Positions 49,455 to 58,387 of a stretch of DNA of 64,000 nt are shown here, one piece after another. The notes below the pieces were generated by a model that had not been told where the DNA came from, ran no database searches, and worked only from the letters and a program-made list of their open reading frames with translations. Both the position numbers and the translations under genes were made by a program. The first letter of the stretch is position 1. Each line of letters begins with the position of its first letter. The DNA is from an uncultured Pelagibacteraceae bacterium (GTDB lineage Bacteria; Pseudomonadota; Alphaproteobacteria; Pelagibacterales; Pelagibacteraceae). Location: positions 62,001-126,000 of the forward strand of contig CABYLY010000001.1 of NCBI GenBank assembly GCA_902519945.1, given 5' to 3'.

Positions 49455-50982
49455 AAATTTTAAATTTTTTATTTCATTTATTTTTTTATCAGCTTTGCTT
49501 CTTAGCGGGTGTGCTACAGATAGTAAGTTTGGTAAGAAAAAGTTTAAACACAACACACCATTAATTAAAGACGATATAAAAAAGCAAGGTCGGATAGAGG
49601 TAGACAAAACTGCTGAGATGGGACCTAAACCAGCCGAAGCAGATGTAATTAAACTCGGCAAAAGAAAACAAATTTCTTCTCAAAAATCAAGAAACTATTT
49701 ATTAATTGGTGAGGAATATAAATTATTAAAACAAAACGTATCCTTCAAATTTCAAAATCTTGATTATAGAACCGCAATAGATCTTATGGCTAAAGCTGGT
49801 GAAATAAATATTTTAATAGGTGATGAAGTTGCTGGATCAGTTACAGCACAATTAATAGATATTCCATGGGACAAAGCTTTTAATGCTCTATTAGATTTAA
49901 AAAATTATGCTGCAGATTTTGATGTACAAAGCAATTTGATTAGAGTTCACTCTCCATCAAATTTAACTCAACAAGAGTCTACAAAATCAGCAAGAGCATC
50001 AGCTGTTAGAAAAAAAGTTGAATTAGAGGACTCAGTAGAACCATTAATTTCAGAAATATTTAGACTTTATTATATAAGTCCTGCAGAGGCAAAATCTACT
50101 TTAAATGAATTATTTAAAGCGTCTGATGGAGGAGTTTCTCTAGTACAGTTTACAGAAGAGAAAACCACAAGGTCAATTATTGCAAGAGGAAAAGAAAAAG
50201 ACTTAGATGTCGTAGATAAGATAATACGAGAAATTGATGTAAGAACTAAACAAGTTTTAATTGAAGCTTTTATAGTTGAGGCGAACTCTGATTTTGAAAG
50301 AGCTTTAGGTACGAGACTTGGTGGATTTTATAGAAGACAAGGTGAAGTCATTGGTGGTGTCCAAGCTGGATCAACGGGTAATTTAAATGCCACTTCAGGA
50401 ACTGCTAACTTAGGAGCTACTACAGACTCTTTAACTGACTTTACTGCAGCTGGTAAGACAAGTGGTATTGGTATTTTAAAACAAACAGGTTCTGCAGTTT
50501 TAAAAACTGAAATTACTGCCTTAGAATCCCAAGGAATGGGTAAAACTATTTCTAACCCGAAAATTTTTACTTTAGATAATCAAGTTGCTACTATTACCCA
50601 GGGTGAGGAAATACCGTATGCCTCAAGCTCAGCGGAGGGTTCAGATACTTCTTTTAAAGAAGCTGCATTAAAAATGACTGTCACACCAAGCATAATAGGT
50701 GACGGAAACGTTCTTTTAGATATTCAAGTAAACAATGATACTCCAAATAGATCTAATCCAGGAGACCCTGCAATCAATAAGATGGAAATTAGTACAAAAT
50801 TACTCATAGCTGATGGAGATATTGTAGTTATAGGTGGTATTAAAAAGAATGCTCTAACTGATAGTAAGCAACAAACTCCCGGTGTAGGAAACGTGCCAGT
50901 TGTAGGAAATCTATTTAAAGGAAAATCAAATACTGATAATATGGATGAATTATTAGTATTTATTGCACCAAGGATTTTATAG
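49444..50982 (+). CDS. pilQ: PilQ outer-membrane secretin with lipobox
   Basis: PilQ forms the gated outer-membrane pore for the pilus. The 512-residue protein begins with a lipoprotein signal, LSALLLSGC (Cys about 23), so it is probably lipidated. An N0/STN-like domain follows (VSFKFQNLDYRTAIDLMAKAGEINILIG), then N1-type folds, then the secretin core (SNPKIFTLDNQVATITQGEEIPY; ADGDIVVIGGIKKNA; GNVPVVGNLFKG; ELLVFIAPRIL). The N-terminal AMIN domains of longer PilQ proteins are absent, explaining the short length. It abuts pilB exactly. Confidence 0.93.
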   Translation: MNIKNFKFFISFIFLSALLLSGCATDSKFGKKKFKHNTPLIKDDIKKQGRIEVDKTAEMGPKPAEADVIKLGKRKQISSQKSRNYLLIGEEYKLLKQNVSFKFQNLDYRTAIDLMAKAGEINILIGDEVAGSVTAQLIDIPWDKAFNALLDLKNYAADFDVQSNLIRVHSPSNLTQQESTKSARASAVRKKVELEDSVEPLISEIFRLYYISPAEAKSTLNELFKASDGGVSLVQFTEEKTTRSIIARGKEKDLDVVDKIIREIDVRTKQVLIEAFIVEANSDFERALGTRLGGFYRRQGEVIGGVQAGSTGNLNATSGTANLGATTDSLTDFTAAGKTSGIGILKQTGSAVLKTEITALESQGMGKTISNPKIFTLDNQVATITQGEEIPYASSSAEGSDTSFKEAALKMTVTPSIIGDGNVLLDIQVNNDTPNRSNPGDPAINKMEISTKLLIADGDIVVIGGIKKNALTDSKQQTPGVGNVPVVGNLFKGKSNTDNMDELLVFIAPRIL

Positions 50983-52734
50983 ATGCTTAAGATTAGTAGA
51001 GAAAGTGAAATTAATTTAATCAATGTATTAATTGATAATGATATTATTTCTGGAAAAGATTTAATTAATATTAAGAAAATTAGTACTGAGGGAAATAAAT
51101 CCCAGATAGATGCGGTCTTTGAACTCAAGCTAACAGATGAGGATAAAATTTTAGATGTTTTAGTTAAAGAACAAAGTCTTGAGGTTGTAGATCTCACAAA
51201 AATTCAAATTAGTGATGAAATCAAAAGTGTCTTGCCATCAAATTATATTAACGTAAATTTTGTTGCTCCTTTTAAAGTTGAGGGCAAAACTCTTCATATT
51301 GCAATATCTGATAGTTCTAAACTCGGTTTGATGCGAAATTTAAAAGCAATCACAAAAAAAAATATAGAACTTCATGCTGCAAAGGTATCTCAAATCTCAG
51401 AATTTATTGAAAAACTTCAGTCGGAAAGTGGAGATGTTACAACTGCAACAATTAGACAAGAGAATAAAGAAAAAACTAAAACTTTTGACTCTGATTTAGG
51501 TGAGGCAGGTGAAGTTTTAGAAAAACCACCAGAGGAAGACATAGAAGCTATTGAAAATGAGTCTGAAGTTATAAAATTTAGTACGGCAGTTGTTGCAGAG
51601 GCAATTAAGTCAGGGGTTAGTGATATTCACATTGAACCTTACAGATTTTCTTCAAGAGTTAGATATCGTTTAGACGGAATGTTGCAAGAACAAGAACAGT
51701 ATAAACAATTTCTTCATGATAATTACGGAGCAGTAGTTACACGTTTTAAAATTATGGGAAAATTAGATATTGCTGAAAGACGATTGCCTCAAGACGGAGC
51801 GATAAATTTTAAAATTGATGGTAAGGTTGTTGATTTACGATTATCTATTTTACCAACAGCTAACAATGAAAGAATAGTAATGCGGGTTTTAAATAAAGAT
51901 GCTGGGGATATTACTTTAGAGCAATTAAATTTTGAGGATGCTGATTTACAAAATTTAAGGAAATCAATTCATTCAACTCAAGGCTTAATACTTGTAACAG
52001 GACCAACTGGTTCAGGTAAATCTACAACTCTTTATAGTATCTTAAAAGAAGTAAGTAAGCCTCACTTAAATATTTTGACAGCTGAGGATCCTGTTGAATA
52101 TGAGTTAGATGGAGTTGGACAGGTGCAAATAAAGGACGATATTGGATTAAGTTTTGCAGCAGCTTTAAGATCTTTTTTAAGACAAGACCCAGAAATCATT
52201 CTAGTTGGAGAGATGCGAGATAAAGAGACTGTTGATATTGGATTAAAAGCTGCATTAACAGGACACTTAGTATTTAGCACATTGCATACAAATGATGCTC
52301 CAAGCACAATAACTAGATTACAAAACATGGGCACGCCTGACTATTTGATTAGTGCTGCTTGCCAATTGGTTTTAGCGCAAAGATTAGCAAGAAGAACCTG
52401 TAAAGATTGCAGGGTTCCAGATGATGATGTTAATCCAAAAGTTTTACAAGATTTGGGTTTTACTCCTGAGCAAGCTTCAAGAGTTAAAGCTGTCAAAGGA
52501 AAAGGATGTCCTAAATGTAAAGACACTGGCTATAAGGGAAGACAAGGTCTTTATGAAATTCTAGTGGTTTCAAAACCAGTTAAAGAGGCAATACTTAGAA
52601 AAGCAACAACACCTGAATTGAGAGAAATTGCTATTAAAGAGGGCTTTCAAACCATGCAAGATATGGGCAGAAGGTTAATTGCCAATGGCGAACTTAATTT
52701 TAGGGAGTATGAGCGGGTTTTATCAGCCTCATAA
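50983..52734 (+). CDS. pilB: Type IV pilus extension ATPase PilB
   Basis: PilB powers pilus polymerisation. The 583-residue protein has the N-terminal MshEN/GspE_N domain and the ATPase core: Walker A GPTGSGKSTTLYS (about residue 341), the Asp box AEDPVEYELDGVGQVQI, Walker B ILVGEMRDKET and the His box TLHTNDAPSTITRL. A zinc-binding tetracysteine, CKDC...CPKC, follows near the C-terminus. SDIHIEPY and RRLPQDGAI are the usual arginine-finger regions. It starts directly after the pilQ stop. Confidence 0.96.
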   Translation: MLKISRESEINLINVLIDNDIISGKDLINIKKISTEGNKSQIDAVFELKLTDEDKILDVLVKEQSLEVVDLTKIQISDEIKSVLPSNYINVNFVAPFKVEGKTLHIAISDSSKLGLMRNLKAITKKNIELHAAKVSQISEFIEKLQSESGDVTTATIRQENKEKTKTFDSDLGEAGEVLEKPPEEDIEAIENESEVIKFSTAVVAEAIKSGVSDIHIEPYRFSSRVRYRLDGMLQEQEQYKQFLHDNYGAVVTRFKIMGKLDIAERRLPQDGAINFKIDGKVVDLRLSILPTANNERIVMRVLNKDAGDITLEQLNFEDADLQNLRKSIHSTQGLILVTGPTGSGKSTTLYSILKEVSKPHLNILTAEDPVEYELDGVGQVQIKDDIGLSFAAALRSFLRQDPEIILVGEMRDKETVDIGLKAALTGHLVFSTLHTNDAPSTITRLQNMGTPDYLISAACQLVLAQRLARRTCKDCRVPDDDVNPKVLQDLGFTPEQASRVKAVKGKGCPKCKDTGYKGRQGLYEILVVSKPVKEAILRKATTPELREIAIKEGFQTMQDMGRRLIANGELNFREYERVLSAS

Positions 52735-52783
52735 TTAGTATATATATATATATAAAGAGTAAATTTAATATATATAAAGAGCA

Positions 52784-54019
52784 ATGGAAGCATTCACATA
52801 CAAGGGTATTGCAGATGGCAAATACGTCACTGGAGACATAGAAGCCATTAATCAAGAAGAGGCATCGCACAAGCTTAAAGAGCAAAAAATCATAATTACC
52901 AACCTTATAAGAACAAAAAAGAAAAAAGGCGAAACCAAGAGTAAAGGCAAAAGTAAGGGTTTTTCATTTGGAAAGAAAAAAGTAAAAGTAGAGGATATTC
53001 TAATTTTCTCAAAACAATTTGCAACAATGGTTAAAGCTGGCTTGCCAATATTAGAAGTTTTAGGCATGTTAAGAGACCAATTAGAGAGCCCAGCTATAAA
53101 AGAGGTAATTGAGGATATAAGAAAAAGCCTTGAGGGTGGTGTTACATTATCTAAGTGTTTTGAAAAATATCCACAATACTTCGATAACGTTTATGTTAAT
53201 CTTATTAAAGCTGGTGAGGCTAGTGGTAAGTTAGATGTTTTCCTTTTAAAAATAGTTGATTCCCTTGAGAAAAAAGAAAAAATAAAAAAGAAAATAAAAT
53301 CAGCATTAATGTATCCGTCGATAATGTTTTCTGTAGCGATAACTGTAAGTGCCTTTATGTTAATAAAAGTAGTTCCTGTTTTTGCTAAAATGTATGAAGG
53401 CATGGGATTAGCTTTACCTAAACCAACAGCTGTAATTATGTCAATGAGTGATTTTTTAAGAGGAACAGGAGGATTTGTTATGCTTGTTTCTATTATTGTG
53501 TTCGTGGTTGTTTTTAAATACTTAACAACTAAAAACGCAGCATTTCGATACAGATGGCACAAACAGGTTTTAAAATTACCTGTGTTCGGCGAAATGATTT
53601 TAAAGTCTTTGTTGGCGAGAATTTCACTAATTTTAGGAAACTTAAGTGCAGCAGGGGTTAATTTATTGGAAAGTCTTGAAATTGCAAAATCTGTTAGTAA
53701 CAATGTTGTTGTAACAGAAGCTTTAGAGAATGTTAAAAAAGGAGTTTTTTCAGGAGACACTTTAACAAAACTTTTTTTAAAAGAACCTTTATTTCCACCA
53801 ACATTTAGTCAACTTATTTCAGTCGGTGAACAAACAGGACAATTAGATGAAATGTTTGGTTCCGTTGCAACTTATTATGAGGAAGAATTTGATCAAACGG
53901 TTGATAATATGTCTAGCTTAATTGAACCAATTATGATTGTTTTTATGGGAGTGATGATCGGTGGATTGATGATAGCGATGTACTCTCCAATCTTTAACGT
54001 TGGAGCATTAATAGGTTAG
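52784..54019 (+). CDS. pilC: Type IV pilus inner-membrane platform protein PilC
   Basis: PilC is the polytopic platform on which PilB and PilT act. The 411-residue protein has the two GspF domains, each with characteristic entries (FSKQFATMVKAGLPILEVLGML; LLARISLILGNLSAAGVNLLESLEIA) and LIKAGEASGKLD / LISVGEQTGQLD repeats. About three transmembrane helices are predicted. A 49-bp AT gap separates it from pilB and contains TATATAAAGAG twice (52749-52759 and 52771-52781), the second just before the ATG. It converges on the RsbW-like gene with a four-base overlap of stops. Confidence 0.95.
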   Translation: MEAFTYKGIADGKYVTGDIEAINQEEASHKLKEQKIIITNLIRTKKKKGETKSKGKSKGFSFGKKKVKVEDILIFSKQFATMVKAGLPILEVLGMLRDQLESPAIKEVIEDIRKSLEGGVTLSKCFEKYPQYFDNVYVNLIKAGEASGKLDVFLLKIVDSLEKKEKIKKKIKSALMYPSIMFSVAITVSAFMLIKVVPVFAKMYEGMGLALPKPTAVIMSMSDFLRGTGGFVMLVSIIVFVVVFKYLTTKNAAFRYRWHKQVLKLPVFGEMILKSLLARISLILGNLSAAGVNLLESLEIAKSVSNNVVVTEALENVKKGVFSGDTLTKLFLKEPLFPPTFSQLISVGEQTGQLDEMFGSVATYYEEEFDQTVDNMSSLIEPIMIVFMGVMIGGLMIAMYSPIFNVGALIG

Positions 54020-54429
54020 ATCTTTTTTGTGAGTACTAAGTGGTTTACCCACTCTTTCTGATCTTTTTTAAAAACAGCAGCATCCATAATTTGTTTTATG
54101 AAGAACGTGCCTAGGCCACCAGGCTTTATATCATCTAATTTTCTGTGTTGAATATTTTCAGGTATAACCGCTTTTCCTTTATCAAAAAAACCAATTTCTA
54201 AATCATTATCTTTTAGTGAAATTTTAATTTCCATTCTATCAGAAGTTTCTGTAACGTCTTTGTAAGCGTGTTTAACAATATTTTGTGCTGCTTCAGCAAT
54301 AGCTAATACAAGCTCATCTTTTTGATCTTGAGGTAAATTAATTTTTTCAAATACTTCTCTAGAAAAAGTTCTAACATCTTTTAAGCTAGCGGTACTTACA
54401 AGAAAATCTTTAGATTCTTTTATATTCAT
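54016..54429 (-). CDS. RsbW-like anti-sigma-type serine kinase (HATPase)
   Basis: This 137-residue protein has the GHKL ATP-binding fold of RsbW/SpoIIAB kinases. The N-box is DELVLAIAEAAQNIVKHAYKD, then IGFFDKGKAVIP and the G-box GGLGTFFIKQIMD. In known systems such kinases phosphorylate a serine on an STAS antagonist and, depending on that, bind a sigma factor or another target. Its start overlaps the STAS gene stop by one base, so they are a coupled pair. No sigma factor gene is present in the window, so its downstream target is unknown. Confidence 0.9.
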   Translation of the reverse strand: MNIKESKDFLVSTASLKDVRTFSREVFEKINLPQDQKDELVLAIAEAAQNIVKHAYKDVTETSDRMEIKISLKDNDLEIGFFDKGKAVIPENIQHRKLDDIKPGGLGTFFIKQIMDAAVFKKDQKEWVNHLVLTKKI

Positions 54430-54728
54430 TATTCTAAGTTTAAAATCTGTTCAAGTTTTGCCATCATTATTACTTTTAAAACAGATTTACTCACCTCTTT
54501 TACAATTACCTTGGTATTATTTTCTAAAGCTTTTTGGTGACTCTCAATAAGAACAGAAATACCAGATGAGTCCATATAAGAAACGTCTTTTAAATTTAAA
54601 TGAACTTCTTTACCAGACTCAACTAATGGCAAAATTACTTCTTTAGCTTTTTCTGTAACATCCATGTCAATTTCTCCGTTTAAAAAAACGGTGCTGATGT
54701 TGTTTTCTTCTGTTACTTTATATGTCAT
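54429..54728 (-). CDS. RsbV-like STAS-domain anti-sigma factor antagonist
   Basis: This 99-residue single STAS domain is of the RsbV/SpoIIAA type. The phosphorylation-site motif YMDSSGISVLIESHQKAL is present; Ser54 corresponds to the serine modified in SpoIIAA. When unphosphorylated it should bind and neutralise the RsbW-like kinase encoded next to it. The three PP2C phosphatases nearby are the natural activators. It is divergent from the first pilin gene, so signalling genes sit inside the pilus locus. Confidence 0.92.
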   Translation of the reverse strand: MTYKVTEENNISTVFLNGEIDMDVTEKAKEVILPLVESGKEVHLNLKDVSYMDSSGISVLIESHQKALENNTKVIVKEVSKSVLKVIMMAKLEQILNLE

Positions 54729-54790
54729 AAAATTTAATATTTAGACTGATAACATAAATCATACTTAAAATGTACAATTTTTGCCCAATC

Positions 54791-54819
54791 TGGGACAAAT
54801 CATTTATTTTTGTTAGATT
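54791..54819 (+). promoter_or_regulatory. Candidate pilin promoter
   Basis: TGGGAC (54791-54796) and TAGATT (54814-54819) are separated by 17 bp in the 170-bp gap between the divergent STAS and pilin genes. The predicted start near 54826 would leave a leader of about 73 nt. TGGGACAAAT here also occurs upstream of leuA (19554-19563) inside a similar inverted CC...GG context. AGAGGG at 54887-54892 is a good Shine-Dalgarno for the pilin ATG at 54899. Promoter use is inferred. Confidence 0.35.
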
Positions 54820-54898
54820 ATTTAGTATTTATAAAGTATTTACATATCAAAATTTATTAATAAAAATTGATTAAAAATATAAAAAAAGAGGGATTAAA

Positions 54899-55423
54899 AT
54901 GAAAAATAATAAAGGTTTTACACTAATTGAATTATTAGTTGTTGTAGCGATCATTGGTATTTTGGCAGCTGTTGGTGTTGTTGCTTACAATGGTTACACT
55001 TCAGCGGCAAAGAAAAATGCTTCAAAAAGTATTCATGCCAATGTTGTAAAAGTTTTAGCATCAGAGACGAAAAAATGTTCACTAGGTGGTGGAACAATAT
55101 TAAAGAACAATAATGGGCAAGGCGGAATGACTTGTGCCACTTACGCAACAAATGTTGCTGCTGCTACTGGTGCTGCTCCTAGTATCGTATTACTTGTTCA
55201 GACTACTAATGAAGGCAAAGTTTTTACCGATAAGAATCCGCACACACCGTCAAAAGACGTAACCACAGATGGGGCAACATCAAGTGTACCAAATTATGCT
55301 GTAGGTGCTTCTTCTTCTGGTCTTGGATCAACAGTGTTAACTGCAGACGTAAACACAATTACTGTTACAACTACTTGGGATTCGGATTCGGACCCTTTAG
55401 TAGATACAATTTCTTTAGAGTAA
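54899..55423 (+). CDS. pilA: Major type IV pilin (type IVa), first of a tandem pair
   Basis: This 174-residue pilin has a six-residue leader and the site NNKG/FTLIELLVVVAIIGILAAVG, with Phe at +1 and Glu at +5, the mark of a main structural subunit. The globular domain is rich in Thr, Ala, Gly and Ser and has two cysteines (KKCSLGGG, GMTCATY) rather than the C-terminal loop pair of Pseudomonas PilA. A 170-bp upstream region and a good Shine-Dalgarno suggest strong separate expression. A second pilin follows 16 bases later. Which of the two is the major subunit is not certain. Confidence 0.88.
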   Translation: MKNNKGFTLIELLVVVAIIGILAAVGVVAYNGYTSAAKKNASKSIHANVVKVLASETKKCSLGGGTILKNNNGQGGMTCATYATNVAAATGAAPSIVLLVQTTNEGKVFTDKNPHTPSKDVTTDGATSSVPNYAVGASSSGLGSTVLTADVNTITVTTTWDSDSDPLVDTISLE

Positions 55424-55439
55424 AAATTTTTAAAATTTT

Positions 55440-55874
55440 ATGACTAAGAGCTCGGGATTTTCTTTAATCGAGCTCTTAGTTGTTGTTGCAATTATCGGAA
55501 TTTTATCTGCGGTAGGTGTAGTTTCATACAATGGTTATGTTAGTGGAACGAAAAAGAAAGCAGCCGAGAATGTTTTGGTACAAATCGGTTTAGCACAAAC
55601 TGATCATTACGCTGATTGCGCTACTTATTACTCAACTTCAAGAAGTTACTGTGATGCACCAGCTGCTGAGGAGAAGTGTACTCCATCGGCAGATACTACA
55701 GAAAGCTTAGGTGATGATTTATTTTCAAATGAAAATTATATAGATCAAAATAATGGATTTTTCTATTGTATATATTCACCAACTGTAACTAGCTATAAAA
55801 CAGTAGCCAAAGGTCTGGGTGATTGTGAATTAACCATTGACGATACTGGTGTTGTTGATAAAAGCGGTTGTTAA
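55440..55874 (+). CDS. Type IV pilin, second of the tandem pair
   Basis: This 144-residue pilin has a six-residue leader and the site KSSG/FSLIELLVVVAIIGILSAVGVV, nearly identical to the first pilin through the helix (SYNGYVSGTKKKAAENV). The globular domain diverges sharply and has six cysteines, including a C-terminal C...C pair ending the protein (GDCELTI...KSGC), like the D-loop of classical PilA. A shared 5' part with different heads suggests duplication followed by divergence. It is followed by a small lipoprotein gene five bases later. Confidence 0.86.
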   Translation: MTKSSGFSLIELLVVVAIIGILSAVGVVSYNGYVSGTKKKAAENVLVQIGLAQTDHYADCATYYSTSRSYCDAPAAEEKCTPSADTTESLGDDLFSNENYIDQNNGFFYCIYSPTVTSYKTVAKGLGDCELTIDDTGVVDKSGC

Positions 55875-55879
55875 TTTAA

Positions 55880-56173
55880 ATGATGAAAAAGCTTTTTTTA
55901 ATTCTTCTGATTATTCCTTTTTTGAGCAATTGTACTCAATATTCAGCGATGATAAGTCCGTCAATTACATTAGCCTCAGGTGGAACAATGACTCAGGCGA
56001 CAACCTCTTTATCAAGTTCTTTAGCTATGAATAAAGCGAAAAGTAATTATATGGCTGAAAAAAAAGTTGAAAAAATTTGTCCAACTTTTCATACCTCTAA
56101 CTTAAACAAAATATTCTTTGAAACCGTAGATCAAATGGATTGTATTTATGATCCAATGAGCATCCACAGATAA
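55880..56173 (+). CDS. Small lipoprotein, function unknown
   Basis: This 97-residue protein starts with a lipoprotein signal, MMKKLFLILLIIPFLSNC (lipobox Cys at 18), followed by a Ser/Thr/Ala-rich stretch and a C-terminal domain with two cysteines (KICPTFH, QMDCIYDP). No family is recognised. Placement between the tandem pilins and the ammonium-sensor phosphatase, with short gaps of five and nine bases, suggests it belongs to the pilin transcript. Confidence 0.7.
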   Translation: MMKKLFLILLIIPFLSNCTQYSAMISPSITLASGGTMTQATTSLSSSLAMNKAKSNYMAEKKVEKICPTFHTSNLNKIFFETVDQMDCIYDPMSIHR

Positions 56174-56182
56174 CATTTTTTA

Positions 56183-58327
56183 ATGATGTCCCAGGAAGTA
56201 ATCGATGTACTTACGAGTAATATTGATACTTTGTGGGTAATAGATTGCGCAATTTTAGTTTTCATCATGCAAGCAGGTTTTATGTGTATGGAAACAGGAT
56301 TATCTAGACATAAAAACAGCATCAATGTTGCATTAAAAAACGCTGCAGACTTTGGTGTATCAGTAGTCATCTTTTGGATTTTTGGTTTTGGTTTGATGTT
56401 TGGTACTTCTTATAATGGTTTTTTTGGAACTGATTTATTTTTTTTCAAAACAGATAAAGCTGAATACATGACTTATTTTGTTTTCCAAGCGATGTTTGTT
56501 GCAACTGCTGCAACGATAATTTCAGGTGCTGTTGCTGAAAGAATGAAATTTAATGGTTATCTAATAATGACAGTTTTAGCTACAGGAATTATTTATCCTA
56601 TAGTGGGTCATTGGGCATGGTCCTCAAGTTATCTATCAAAATATGATACAGCTCAGCAGTTGTTAAATGCTACCAACTCTACTGGATGGCTTTCAAATTT
56701 AGGTTTCGTAGATTTTGCTGGAAGCACAATTGTCCACTCAGTTGGTGGATGGATTGCATTAGTAGCTGTAATAATTTTAGGCCCAAGAATAGGAAAATAT
56801 TCAGATGCAAATAAAGGAAAATTTACTGGCTCAAGTTTTCCCCTGGCAGTTTTGGGTACATTAATTTTATGGTTTGGGTGGTTTGGTTTTAATGGTGGTA
56901 GTAACGGTGCGATGGACGAAGTTGTTCCATTAATTTTAATCAATACTTTTTTAGCTGCTGCATTTGGTTTACTAACTGGTTTGGGTATTTCATACCTTAG
57001 ATATAAAAAACCTGATCCATTTCACATTATCTTAGGACCCTTAGCGGGATTAGTTGCAATAACAGCTGGGTGTAATTCAATGACATCAGTAACTTCTATT
57101 TTTGTCGGTATCATTGGAGCAATTATTGCAATTGTTGTTAATGAAGTTCTTAATAGATATGAAATCGATGATGTGGTTGGAGCTGTGCCTGTACATTTGG
57201 CTGCAGGAATATGGGGAACTTTAGCAGTAGGTTTTTTTAGTGACTTAAGTATTTTAGACACCGGTCTAGATAGATTTTCACAAATTAAAGTTCAGTTCAT
57301 CGGTGTATTAAGTATTGGAGCATTTACATTTATTTCTTCGTTTGTAATTTTAAATCTGTTTAATAAATTTTATCCATTAAGGGTTAGTCCTGTACAAGAA
57401 GAACTTGGATTAAATATAGCTGAACATAATGCAGTGTCGATTGAACATGATTTAATTTCCATTTTGGATAAACAATCTGAATCTGGTGATTTAAAGATAA
57501 GGGGACCACAAGATCCATTTACTGCAGGAGGAGTAATTGGTCTATATTATAATAAACTCATGAGTAAACTTGAGACGACCGAAGAAGAAAAAAATAAGTG
57601 GCGTGAAAGAATTTCAAAAGAAGTAAAACTAGCAGTCAAAGTTCAAGAAAATTTTTTACCCAAAAGAAATTTAAAAAATTATCCTGTGCATGGTATTAAT
57701 ATTGCAGCAAGAGAAGTATCTGGTGATTTTTTTAGTTTTTATCCACATAACGATAGCATTTATTTTATAATTGCCGATGTAGCCGGTAAAGGAATTCACG
57801 CAGGTATGGTTATGGCAAAAGCTTCAACTTTGTTTGAAGTTTTGTCTCAATCTAAAGTTGATCCAGATGAAATGGTTTTTCATATGAATAATGATTTGAA
57901 TAATACAAAAACTGGTGGAATGTTCGTAACCTCTATTATTGGAGAATATAATTTAATTACTGATGAAATTAGATGGGTTAATGCAGGTCACCAACCAGCA
58001 ATTATTCGGGATGATAATGGAAAGTATAATCAAATTGAAAGCTCAGCACCACCACTTGGAGTAATTAAACAAAAAGATAAAAGTATTTATAATGTAAACA
58101 AGATGAAACTTAATGGCTCAAGATTTTATGCTTTCACTGATGGTCTATCTGAAAGTTTAAACAAAGTCGGAGAGGAAATAGGAATTGAAGGTTCAATAGA
58201 TATTATAGAAGAGAATTATAACAAAGATACTATTAAGCAGTTGGATGATATTACAAAGACTGTGATCAGTGATAGTAAAAATCAGTCACTTTCTGATGAT
58301 TTAACAGTGATAAGTATTGGTAAATAA
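56183..58327 (+). CDS. Ammonium transporter/sensor domain fused to SpoIIE-type PP2C phosphatase
   Basis: This 714-residue fusion has two parts. Residues about 10-400 form an Amt domain with 11 helices: QAMFVATAATIISGAVAERMKF, the twin channel histidines about 185 (STIVHSVGGW) and 338 (AVPVHLAAGIWGT), and WFGWFGFNGGS. Residues about 460-714 form a linker helix and a SpoIIE PP2C domain with VSGDFFSF, IADVAGKGIHAG, NAGHQPAI, FTDGLSES and DDLTVISI, so all metal aspartates are kept. Retention of both histidines means transport may persist. The likely role is to couple ammonium availability to dephosphorylation of the STAS antagonist at 54429-54728. The start may be either of two adjacent ATGs. Confidence 0.92.
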   Translation: MMSQEVIDVLTSNIDTLWVIDCAILVFIMQAGFMCMETGLSRHKNSINVALKNAADFGVSVVIFWIFGFGLMFGTSYNGFFGTDLFFFKTDKAEYMTYFVFQAMFVATAATIISGAVAERMKFNGYLIMTVLATGIIYPIVGHWAWSSSYLSKYDTAQQLLNATNSTGWLSNLGFVDFAGSTIVHSVGGWIALVAVIILGPRIGKYSDANKGKFTGSSFPLAVLGTLILWFGWFGFNGGSNGAMDEVVPLILINTFLAAAFGLLTGLGISYLRYKKPDPFHIILGPLAGLVAITAGCNSMTSVTSIFVGIIGAIIAIVVNEVLNRYEIDDVVGAVPVHLAAGIWGTLAVGFFSDLSILDTGLDRFSQIKVQFIGVLSIGAFTFISSFVILNLFNKFYPLRVSPVQEELGLNIAEHNAVSIEHDLISILDKQSESGDLKIRGPQDPFTAGGVIGLYYNKLMSKLETTEEEKNKWRERISKEVKLAVKVQENFLPKRNLKNYPVHGINIAAREVSGDFFSFYPHNDSIYFIIADVAGKGIHAGMVMAKASTLFEVLSQSKVDPDEMVFHMNNDLNNTKTGGMFVTSIIGEYNLITDEIRWVNAGHQPAIIRDDNGKYNQIESSAPPLGVIKQKDKSIYNVNKMKLNGSRFYAFTDGLSESLNKVGEEIGIEGSIDIIEENYNKDTIKQLDDITKTVISDSKNQSLSDDLTVISIGK

Positions 58328-58387
58328 TAATTTTTAAACTAAATTATTAATTGAAAAAAATAATATAGTTAATATCTTCCAGTGTTT

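Noticed and set aside
50724..51197. Minus-strand ORF across the pilQ/pilB junction
   Set aside because: Both plus-strand genes are full-length conserved pilus proteins, and the opposite frame is Ser/Leu-rich shadow sequence.
53191..53760. 189-residue minus-strand ORF inside pilC
   Set aside because: It lies wholly opposite the conserved GspF domains of pilC and shows no start signal or recognised motif.
55837..56034. Plus-strand ORF overlapping the second pilin end and the lipoprotein
   Set aside because: The overlapping frame with a lipobox signal peptide (55880) is far more protein-like; this frame has no domain or signal.
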